Shown piece after piece: positions 53,647 through 61,053 of a DNA stretch of 64,000 bases. The DNA comes from Sphaerospermopsis kisseleviana NIES-73 (GTDB taxonomy: Bacteria > Cyanobacteriota > Cyanobacteriia > Cyanobacteriales > Nostocaceae), in assembly GCF_002368075.1 (NCBI RefSeq), contig NZ_AP018314.1:2961278-3025277 (forward strand), given 5' to 3'. The notes beneath the pieces were generated by a model. The model was not told the origin of the DNA. It worked only from the letters and a program-made list of their open reading frames with translations, and did no database searches. The first letter of the stretch is position 1, and each line of letters begins with the position of its first letter. Position numbers and translations under genes: made by a program.

Positions 53647-54639
53647 ATGCGAACATTATATATTTCCCGTCAAGGTTGTTATATCTCTCTCAAAGCAGAA
53701 ACCTTAATAGTCAAACAAGGAGAAACAATACATGGAGAAATTCAATTACCGCTATTAGAACAAATATTAATTTTCGGTAAATCACAAATGACTACTGAAG
53801 CAATTCGTAGCTGTTTATGGCGAGATATTCCTATTGCTTATTTGTCGAGAATGGGATATTGTTATGGGCGATTAATGCCCATCGCTAGAGGATATCGTCA
53901 ACTTTCCCGTTATCAACAACAATTAACAACAACGGATAAATTAATAGTAGCTCAAAATATAGTCGCAGGTAAATTAAAAAATAGCCGGACTTTTCTACAA
54001 CGTCAACAACGACGCAATCCCTCAACAACTACAGAAATGGCTATTAAAAGTTTAGCTGTATTAATTCAAAAAGCACGGGAAGCAGAAACAACAGAACGAT
54101 TAATGGGATTAGAAGGTGCTGGTGCGGCTCAATATTTTTCTGCTTTTGGAGAATGCTTAAATCATCCTAATTTCATATTTTTAGCCCGTAGTCGTCGCCC
54201 CCCAGGAAACCCCGTTAATGCTATGTTGAGTTTTGGTTATCAAATTCTGTGGAATCATATTTTAACATTAATAGAAATCCAAGGATTAGATCCCTATTAT
54301 GCTTGTTTGCATCAAGGAACAGAACGTCATGCAGCATTAGCTTCTGATTTAATAGAAGAATTTCGCGCTCCAATTATTGATTCTTTGGTGTTGTGGTTAA
54401 TCAACAGTAAAATTATGGATGATACTCAAGATTTTGTCTATCATGATGGTGGTTGTTATCTCAATAATCATGGTAGGGAAAAATATATAAAATACTTTCT
54501 CCAGAAATTAGAGGAAGATGTACAAAATCAAAAAGGTGAAAATCAACCCCGATGGGATTTAATGACTCAACAAATTAAAATTTTTAAAGAATTTGTCTAT
54601 CAACCTAGTCAAGTTTATCAACCTTATCAAATTCGTTAA
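53647..54639 (+). CDS. cas1: CRISPR adaptation integrase Cas1
   Basis: A 330-residue Cas1. It shows LYISRQGCYISLKAETLIV, LSRMGYCYGRLMP, MGLEGAGAAQYFSAFGE with the first metal-binding glutamate, LHQGTERHAALASDLIEEFR with the histidine and second acidic residues, and PIIDSLVL. With Cas2 it integrates new spacers at the leader end. It is a stand-alone Cas1, not fused to a reverse transcriptase or Cas6. It sits 616 bp from array 2. Confidence 0.95.
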   Translation: MRTLYISRQGCYISLKAETLIVKQGETIHGEIQLPLLEQILIFGKSQMTTEAIRSCLWRDIPIAYLSRMGYCYGRLMPIARGYRQLSRYQQQLTTTDKLIVAQNIVAGKLKNSRTFLQRQQRRNPSTTTEMAIKSLAVLIQKAREAETTERLMGLEGAGAAQYFSAFGECLNHPNFIFLARSRRPPGNPVNAMLSFGYQILWNHILTLIEIQGLDPYYACLHQGTERHAALASDLIEEFRAPIIDSLVLWLINSKIMDDTQDFVYHDGGCYLNNHGREKYIKYFLQKLEEDVQNQKGENQPRWDLMTQQIKIFKEFVYQPSQVYQPYQIR

Positions 54640-54646
54640 TTTTTAA

Positions 54647-54925
54647 ATGTTATTTTATGTAATAGTTTATGATATTCCTGACGATAAACGTCGCCAAAAA
54701 ATCTCAGAATTATTAGAAGGATATGGTCAAAGAGTTCAATATTCAGTTTTTGAATGTCTGCTCAATTCACAGAAATATACAGAATTAAAACAACGATTAG
54801 GTAAAGAAATCAATTCCCTGGAAGACAGTATCAGATTTTATCCATTAAGTAAACATACATTTAACCAAATTGAAACTTGGGGAGAACCACCCGTAACAGA
54901 AATTCCAGGTTCTATTATTATTTAA
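54647..54925 (+). CDS. cas2: CRISPR adaptation protein Cas2
   Basis: A 92-residue Cas2 with the ferredoxin-like fold (FYVIVYDIPDDKRRQKISELLEGYGQRVQYSVFECLL) and IRFYPLS. It dimerises between two Cas1 dimers. It starts 7 nt after cas1. Its 3' end runs into an AT-rich tandem repeat. Confidence 0.95.
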   Translation: MLFYVIVYDIPDDKRRQKISELLEGYGQRVQYSVFECLLNSQKYTELKQRLGKEINSLEDSIRFYPLSKHTFNQIETWGEPPVTEIPGSIII

Positions 54926-55012
54926 ATTATTTAAATTATTTAAATTATTTAAATTCTTTAAATTCTTTAAATTCTTTAAATTCTTTAAATTCTTTAAATT
55001 CTTTAAATTTCT
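54921..55012. repeat. AT-rich tandem repeat after cas2
   Basis: Tandem units of 'tttaaatta' change to 'tttaaattc' (about ten in total), starting at the cas2 stop codon. Confidence 0.9.
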
Positions 55013-55074
55013 TGATAAATAAAATATAGATAATATTCAGATACGGGATCAATACTGTTTGGTTAAGAGTTTTT

Positions 55075-55149
55075 GTAGGTTGGGTTAAGCGATAGCGCAA
55101 CCCAACAAAAGCTGATAAATGTTGGGTTTCGTTCCTCAACCCAACCTAC
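55075..55149. repeat. Interspersed palindromic repeat (GTAGGTTGG type)
   Basis: The ends GTAGGTTGGGTT / AACCCAACCTAC are inverted repeats. The internal pairs GCGATAGCGC and GTTGGGTTTCG are as in the copy at 24735-24821. Confidence 0.8.
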
Positions 55150-55226
55150 AGAATTTTATTTTTTGGGTTTAACCGAAAAGTATTGGATACCGGATTTCTT
55201 CAAACAATGCAGAAGCTAATAAATTC

Positions 55227-55318
55227 AGGATTTATGCAAAAGGGAAAGAAAGTAAGGGTAATTCATGAATTACCCCTACGCAGGAATAAGGTTTTCAGTC
55301 ACATCTTGCGTAAGTCAT
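55227..55318. repeat. MITE family A, copy 6
   Basis: The central palindrome is at 55252-55279 with one mismatch. The arm CTTGCGTAAGTCAT is at the right. Confidence 0.8.
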
Positions 55319-55385
55319 AAAATTATAATCTTGTTTATTTAGTGTATTATGGCTGATAAATAGTTGATAAGTATAAGTTGCTAAA

Positions 55386-56438
55386 ATGAAAATACAAGTC
55401 AGTCAATTTACAGTTAACAAAAGATTCCCCTTAACAATAAGTAGAGGAACAACAACACAAACAACAAATATCAGCATCAAAATCATCGAAAACGACATTG
55501 AAGGATGGGGAGAAGCATCACCCTTTGGTGTGGGAAATCACCGTCAAACCACCGAAATGATCACAGATGCCTTGCAAAAAATCACCCCTGTGTTAGAATT
55601 ATACAATCCTTGGCAAAGACAGGAAATTGAAACAATTTTAACACAGTATCAAATCCCTTCCGCAGCCAAGGCAGCTATAGATATGGCGTTGTATGATTGG
55701 ATGGGGAAAAGTGTAAATTTACCATTGTGGAAAATGTGGGGACTAAATCTCAATAAAATAGTACCCACATCCGTAACCATAGGTATTAACTCCCCAGAAG
55801 GTGCAGCAACCAGAACCAAAGACTGGTTAGAATATATGGATGTGAAATTATTAAAAGTGAAATTAGGAGCAAAAGAGGGAATAGAAGCAGACAGAAAAAT
55901 GTTGTTAGCAGTGAAAGAAACAGCACCAAAAATAGATTTATTTGTAGATGCTAACGGAGGTTGGAGTTTAGCAGATGCAATTTCTATGTCTCTGTGGTTA
56001 GCAGATTTAGGGATAAAATATATAGAACAGCCATTACCAAGAGGTGAAGAAAATAAATTAGCCACCCTGAAAGAACATTCACCTTTACCCATCTTTGTGG
56101 ATGAAAGTTGCTTTACCAGTGTGGATATTCCCCCCTTAGCAGATTATGTAGATGGAATTAATATTAAACTCATGAAATCTGGGGGTTTAAGTGAAGCTTG
56201 GAGAATGGTAAATACAGCCAAAGCACATAATTTACAAGTGATGTTTGGCTGTTATTCTGATAGTTCATTAGCCAATACAGCAGCTTCCCAACTTGCACCA
56301 TTAGCAGATTATTTAGATTTAGATAGTCATTTAAATTTAATAGATGATCCTTTTGTGGGTGCATCTGTGGAAAAAGGACGAATTTTACCTAATAATTTAC
56401 CAGGTTTAGGAGTACAATACAGTGCGTTTGCCACTTAA
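55386..56438 (+). CDS. Enolase-superfamily dipeptide epimerase / DgcA-like racemase
   Basis: A 350-residue muconate-lactonizing-type enolase-superfamily enzyme. It has the KxK base (LLKVKLG), metal ligands in FVDANGGWS, IEQPL and VDESC, and the second base lysine in NIKLMKSGG. This fits L-Ala-D/L-Glu epimerases. In Pseudoalteromonas and haloarchaea, DgcA homologues racemise N-acetyl-D-glutamate and are paired with DgcN (DUF1611). The gene overlaps a DUF1611 gene by 17 nt, so the DgcA role is as plausible as murein-peptide epimerisation. Confidence 0.85.
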   Translation: MKIQVSQFTVNKRFPLTISRGTTTQTTNISIKIIENDIEGWGEASPFGVGNHRQTTEMITDALQKITPVLELYNPWQRQEIETILTQYQIPSAAKAAIDMALYDWMGKSVNLPLWKMWGLNLNKIVPTSVTIGINSPEGAATRTKDWLEYMDVKLLKVKLGAKEGIEADRKMLLAVKETAPKIDLFVDANGGWSLADAISMSLWLADLGIKYIEQPLPRGEENKLATLKEHSPLPIFVDESCFTSVDIPPLADYVDGINIKLMKSGGLSEAWRMVNTAKAHNLQVMFGCYSDSSLANTAASQLAPLADYLDLDSHLNLIDDPFVGASVEKGRILPNNLPGLGVQYSAFAT

Positions 56439-57468
56439 TAAAAAGATAGCAATTTTATTGCATGAAGGACTGAGTGGAACTCAGGGAAAAACCGGTTTAT
56501 CCATTTTACGCTATAGTGAATCACCGATAGTTGCAGTGATAGATCGGGAATGTGTTGGTAAATCTGTATCAGAGTTAACAGGAATAAAACGTGATGTTCC
56601 TGTTGTGGGTTCAGTGAGTGCGGCTTTGCAATATCAACCAGAAGTTTTAGTTATTGGTATTGCTCCCAAAGGTGGGATAATTCCTGATCATTATTGGCCG
56701 GATATCAAAGATGCTTTGAAAGGGGGAATGTCTTTGGTTAATGGTCTACACACACCTTTAGGGAATATACCAGAATTAAATGCACTCCTCAAACCAGGTC
56801 AGTTAATTTGGGATGTGCGAAAAGAACCGCCTAACTTAGAAATAGCTTCCGGGTTAGCGCGGACTCTTCCCTGTCGTCGGGTGTTGACGGTGGGAACAGA
56901 TATGGCTATTGGTAAAATGTCCACCAGTTTAGAATTACATCGTTCTGCAAAATTACGGGGTTGGAAGTCGAAATTTTTAGCTACTGGTCAAACTGGGTTA
57001 ATGTTAGAAGGGGATGGAGTAGCGTTAGATGCAGTGCGGGTAGACTTTGCTGCGGGTGCGGTGGAACAGTTGGTGATGCGGTTTGGTAAAAATTACGATA
57101 TTCTGCAAATAGAAGGACAAGGTTCTTTATTACATCCTGGTTCAACTGCAACTTTACCTTTAATTCGGGGTTCTCAACCTACACATTTAATTTTAGTGCA
57201 TCGAGCCGGACAAACTCACAATCATAATAATCCTCATGTTCCGATTCCTCCTTTACCGGAGGTAATTAAAATGTATGAAATTGTTGCTAGTGGTGCGGGT
57301 GCGTTTGCTAAAGTTCCGGTAGCGGGGATAGCTTTAAATACTAGAGATTTAGATGAAGTTGCTGCTAAAAATGCGATCGCCCAAGTTACAGATCAAACAG
57401 GTTTACCTTGTACAGATCCGGTGCGATTTGGTGGTGAGTTGTTATTAGATGCAGTGATGGGAAGTTAG
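56422..57468 (+). CDS. DUF1611 / DgcN-like protein
   Basis: A 348-residue DUF1611 protein with an N-terminal Rossmann-like domain and a C-terminal P-loop domain (VLTVGTDMAIGKMSTSLEL; IEGQGSLLHPG). DgcN, a characterised member, is a D-glutamate N-acetyltransferase. GTG start inside the end of the upstream gene, hence translational coupling. The pair suggests a D-amino-acid or murein-peptide salvage step. The exact reaction is inferred from the named relatives. Confidence 0.8.
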   Translation: MRLPLNKKIAILLHEGLSGTQGKTGLSILRYSESPIVAVIDRECVGKSVSELTGIKRDVPVVGSVSAALQYQPEVLVIGIAPKGGIIPDHYWPDIKDALKGGMSLVNGLHTPLGNIPELNALLKPGQLIWDVRKEPPNLEIASGLARTLPCRRVLTVGTDMAIGKMSTSLELHRSAKLRGWKSKFLATGQTGLMLEGDGVALDAVRVDFAAGAVEQLVMRFGKNYDILQIEGQGSLLHPGSTATLPLIRGSQPTHLILVHRAGQTHNHNNPHVPIPPLPEVIKMYEIVASGAGAFAKVPVAGIALNTRDLDEVAAKNAIAQVTDQTGLPCTDPVRFGGELLLDAVMGS

Positions 57469-57650
57469 TTGAGAGATAATTATGAGATGATTTAGATCCC
57501 CGACTTCTTGAATAAGTCAATAAGTTAGGGATCTAAATATTTTTCTGAATCAGGATGTCTGGTTACTGAGCGAAGTCGAAGTACAGGATTTAAGGATTTT
57601 CAGGATGAAAACTGGGATTTTATTTTAAATTACTAATTACTATTAAATTA
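57469..57650. other. Short intergenic stretch with a palindromic repeat
   Basis: Contains 'gatccccgacttcttgaataagtc...agggatct' (about 57495-57535), related to the palindromes at 42611 and 52347. A pyrimidine-rich dispersed repeat at 57661-57705 enters the end of the next gene. Confidence 0.6.
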
Positions 57651-58979
57651 CTATTTAATAAACCTCATCGCCCCCTCATCGCTTGCGGGGAGGGGGTTGG
57701 GGGTGGGGTTCTTGTACCTCATGACATCGGAAAGTGCTGTAAGAGAAGTTTTCTTACCAAATATCCAATCTAATTGTTTTGGTAATAATGCTGCTAAATT
57801 ATAATTATTGACTATTGTTTTTCTTGCTGCTGCACGAATAACTTTCATATCTTCTGCATTATCCAAAGCTAGATTTACCTTTTCAGCAATTTGTACAGGA
57901 GAAAAGAAATCTGCCAAAAGTCCATTTTTACCATCTTCAATGATCTCTACAACTGGGGGAGTATTGGAAGCTATGAGTAAACATCCTACAGACATTGCTT
58001 CTAACATTGACCAGGATAAAACAAAAGGACGGGTTAAGTAAATATGGGCTGAGGAAGCTTGTAAAAGTTGTAGATATTCATGGGTAGGCAGTCTACCAGT
58101 AAAATGTAATCTCGATAAATCTAAATCTAGACTTTCTAACATTAACTGTTTATAGGTTTTCCCATCAGCAAGATGTTTACTATAAAATACCTTATCTTCC
58201 CCATCAACTACAATATGACAATTTGGGCGCTGTTGTTGAATTAATGCTACTGCTTCCATAAACTGAGGAAAACCCCGATAAGGTTCAAAACCTCTTGCTG
58301 AATAGGTAACTAATTCTGTGACGTGGGAAAGATCCAAATTGATGCTAGGTAAAAATAATTTAGTATCTGGTTTACTGATAAAGTAATTAGTATCAATGCC
58401 ATCGTGACAAACAGTGATTTTATGATGATATTCTTGGGGAAATTGTTGACGCTGCCAGTTAGTAGGAGAAAGTCCGCGATCGCAATGGTATAAATCCAGT
58501 AAAATCGGTGAATTTTTTACCCTAATACGACATATATCATCTACACTTAATGGATCACAAGGATCAAAACCTGCATCTGAACCGCGACTATGATAAAACC
58601 ATTCAAAGAAACATAATAATTCTGCTTGGGGAAAAACTTCTTTTATAAATAAAGTTAGTCCCCAACCAGAATGACCATAAATGATATCTGGAATAAAACC
58701 TTGATTTTTTAATCGTTGTGCCATCCGATATACTGCTTGTCCGGTAAGAACTGCATTTTCTAAATTGCGAATATAATAATGTGTTTGACTTGCTACTGTG
58801 CGGGAAGGTTGATAAATTACCTTCTGTACACCTGGTATATTTCCTTGTTGATTATTTGTGGCAAATACCACTTGATAATTCTGATCTTGTCCTAAAGTTT
58901 TAACTAAGTGGCGAAATTGTCCGGGGAAGTTGGGATGTAAAAATAAAATGCTTTTCATATTTCCGGTAGCATTTTTCAT
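57651..58979 (-). CDS. Glycosyltransferase family 4 protein (paralogue 2)
   Basis: A 442-residue GT4 glycosyltransferase. It is highly similar over its whole core to the protein at 3105-4355 (SILFLHPNFPGQFRHL; HSGWGLTLFIKEVFPQAELLCFFEWFYHSRGSD; LTRPFVLSWSMLEAMSVGCLLIASNTPPV). It probably modifies an exported glycan or protein. It is upstream of nothing on its strand, but 225 bp from the HlyD gene in the same direction, so it may belong to the secretion locus. The last about 25 residues (PTPNPLPASDEGAMRFIK) are encoded by a dispersed repeat. Confidence 0.87.
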   Translation of the reverse strand: MKNATGNMKSILFLHPNFPGQFRHLVKTLGQDQNYQVVFATNNQQGNIPGVQKVIYQPSRTVASQTHYYIRNLENAVLTGQAVYRMAQRLKNQGFIPDIIYGHSGWGLTLFIKEVFPQAELLCFFEWFYHSRGSDAGFDPCDPLSVDDICRIRVKNSPILLDLYHCDRGLSPTNWQRQQFPQEYHHKITVCHDGIDTNYFISKPDTKLFLPSINLDLSHVTELVTYSARGFEPYRGFPQFMEAVALIQQQRPNCHIVVDGEDKVFYSKHLADGKTYKQLMLESLDLDLSRLHFTGRLPTHEYLQLLQASSAHIYLTRPFVLSWSMLEAMSVGCLLIASNTPPVVEIIEDGKNGLLADFFSPVQIAEKVNLALDNAEDMKVIRAAARKTIVNNYNLAALLPKQLDWIFGKKTSLTALSDVMRYKNPTPNPLPASDEGAMRFIK

Positions 58980-59203
58980 ACAATTTGAATATGCTTGTTT
59001 TAGCCATATAATTATGATTTCAAAAATATTTTATTTGAGATTTTTTAATATGGAAGTTCTGAGGCGTTTTTGGAGGATATTTAAATCATATTTTCATAAT
59101 TCAATTACAAATTCTTTATTAACAGACATGAAGCATGGGAAGTATGGGTGGCATGGGTAGCAAGGGAGTCACCCATCACCCATCACCCATCACCCATCAC
59201 CAT

Positions 59204-60781
59204 CTATCTAACTTCTTTCAAACTCTCAACCTGCTTAGTAAACATCTCCGTAAATAAACTCAACACACTCCGTTCCTCACGCACCTTAATATTAGCAGTA
59301 ATAGACATCCCCGACTGTACAGGAATGTTTCTACCGTGAGCATTTATCGTCTGACTATCTAAACTAACTTTCGCTGGAAATCTATAATATTGATGAGTCT
59401 GATCAGGAGGTAAAGCATCCGATCCGATATTAATCACTTTACCTTTAATATCTCCAAACTCACTAAAAGGAAAAGAATCAACTCTCACATCTACCTTCAT
59501 TCCTTCCCGCACAAAACCAATATCTTGATTGGTGATAAATACCTCCGCTACATATTTATCATTAGGTACAATCTGTAATAATTTCTCGGTAGGATTAGCG
59601 ACAAAACCAGGATTTTTTGCTTGCAGATCAAATACTATCCCCGCTACAGGAGCGCGAAGTTCTTGATATTTGACATTTAATTGTGTCTGGGAAATTCTAC
59701 TATTAACATCTGCCAATCTTTGCTCATTTTCCAAAATAATTCTCATGAATTGGCTGTCAATTTCCGCAATTCGCTTTTTATTATTGGCTATCTGATCTAA
59801 AACATTTTTATCTGTCACCGCTACAGTATTCGTTACTTCTTGCTGTGATTTTTGAATATCAAACTCTAGACGTTTTTCTTCTTCTCTCAATTGTTCTATT
59901 TCTGCTTTCAGAGTTTGTACTTGTTGTTGCTGATTCAGATATTGTAATTGAGAAATCCCCCCTTCTTCTGCTAGGGTTTTAACTTTATCTAAAATTTGTT
60001 GTTGAATTGCTAAACCATTTTGAGTATCTTTGATCTTGACTTTGGTTTGCGATAGTTGCTTTCTGATTTTTTCAACTTCTAATTGTGCTGCATTAGACCG
60101 AGATTCTAATTCTTTTCTGGCAGCTAGGAGGCGTTGTTGTTCATCAATTCCACCACTTATTCCTGGTGTAGAATTTCTTAATTGAGAACGCAATAAATCA
60201 TTGTCAGCGACTAATGAGGCTCGACTTTTCAGGAGAAAAGCTGTTTCTGGTGGCAAGTTACTGCTTAAAAAATTCAATTCTGAGGTGATACCGTTACTTG
60301 CACTCATCAAGCGACGATAAATATCGTTTTCTTTAATTAAAGCAGCACGAATCTTGTTTAAGGAATTTAACTCAGCTAAGGTGGCAACGGATTCAAATGT
60401 TAAGAGCAAGTCTCCTTTCTTTACTTCTTGTCCATCTTTCACATAAACAGATTTGACAACACCACTAATAGGAGCTTGCACTTCTTTTACTGTTCCCTCT
60501 GGTTTTAACTGACCGGTCGCGGGAACTACTTGTTCAATTTTGGCATAATAAGCCCAACCCACTCCAAAACAAGCTACAACCATCAGAGTGATCATGATGG
60601 TACGTGACCAAACTGGTGATTGACGTAAAACTATAGATTGATCAAAACTATCTTGATAAGCTACACGAGTCAAAGTCTCTGTTCTAGCTTTCTTGGCAGG
60701 TGTCAGCAACTGTACACTACTTTGTTTTTTTCCGTTGCCATTACCGTTACCGTTGATATGATTACCATTATGTTGAGTCAT
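59204..60781 (-). CDS. HlyD-family type I secretion adaptor
   Basis: A 525-residue periplasmic adaptor. It has an NG-rich N-terminus, one membrane helix (TIMITLMVVACFGVGWAYYAKI), a biotinyl/lipoyl-like half motif (GTVKEVQAPISGVVKSVYVKDGQEVKKGDLLLTFES), a long coiled coil (about residues 190-350), a second lipoyl half (LRAPVAGIVFDLQAKNPG) and beta-barrel regions. It links the inner-membrane ABC exporter to an outer-membrane TolC-like channel. The ABC gene is 272 bp upstream on the same strand. Confidence 0.93.
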   Translation of the reverse strand: MTQHNGNHINGNGNGNGKKQSSVQLLTPAKKARTETLTRVAYQDSFDQSIVLRQSPVWSRTIMITLMVVACFGVGWAYYAKIEQVVPATGQLKPEGTVKEVQAPISGVVKSVYVKDGQEVKKGDLLLTFESVATLAELNSLNKIRAALIKENDIYRRLMSASNGITSELNFLSSNLPPETAFLLKSRASLVADNDLLRSQLRNSTPGISGGIDEQQRLLAARKELESRSNAAQLEVEKIRKQLSQTKVKIKDTQNGLAIQQQILDKVKTLAEEGGISQLQYLNQQQQVQTLKAEIEQLREEEKRLEFDIQKSQQEVTNTVAVTDKNVLDQIANNKKRIAEIDSQFMRIILENEQRLADVNSRISQTQLNVKYQELRAPVAGIVFDLQAKNPGFVANPTEKLLQIVPNDKYVAEVFITNQDIGFVREGMKVDVRVDSFPFSEFGDIKGKVINIGSDALPPDQTHQYYRFPAKVSLDSQTINAHGRNIPVQSGMSITANIKVREERSVLSLFTEMFTKQVESLKEVR

Positions 60782-60784
60782 AAC

Positions 60785-60930
60785 AATTTTAGATTTTGGA
60801 TTTTGGATTTTAGATTTTGGATTTTGGATTTTAGATTTTGGATTTTGGATTTTGGATTTTGAATTTTAGCGTCAGGAGTTATTAATTTTGGATTTTGGAT
60901 TTTGGATTTTGGATTTTGGATTTTGGATTG
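60785..60930. repeat. Tandem repeat 'ttggattttggatttta'
   Basis: Long imperfect array of GGATTTT units between the ABC exporter and HlyD genes. One piece of the same repeat lies inside nifJ at about 13126-13165. Confidence 0.85.
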
Positions 60931-60972
60931 TTTTTCTTAACTCCAATCTAAAACCTAAAATCTAAAATTTCC

Positions 60973-61013
60973 TTCCCCTATTCCCTATTCCCTATTCCCT
61001 ATTCCCTATTCCC
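60973..61013. repeat. Heptamer STRR (TATTCCC)
   Basis: Five or more tandem TATTCCC units just after the stop of the ABC exporter gene, followed by 'actgata' heptamers. Confidence 0.85.
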
Positions 61014-61053
61014 ACTGATAACTGATAACTGATAGCTGATCACTAATAACTAA

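Larger units (their letters stand above)
55013..55385. other. Gene-free stretch: palindromic repeats
   Basis: Contains the GTAGGTTGGGTT palindromic repeat (55075-55149) and MITE A copy 6 (55227-55318). No gene is seen. Confidence 0.7.
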
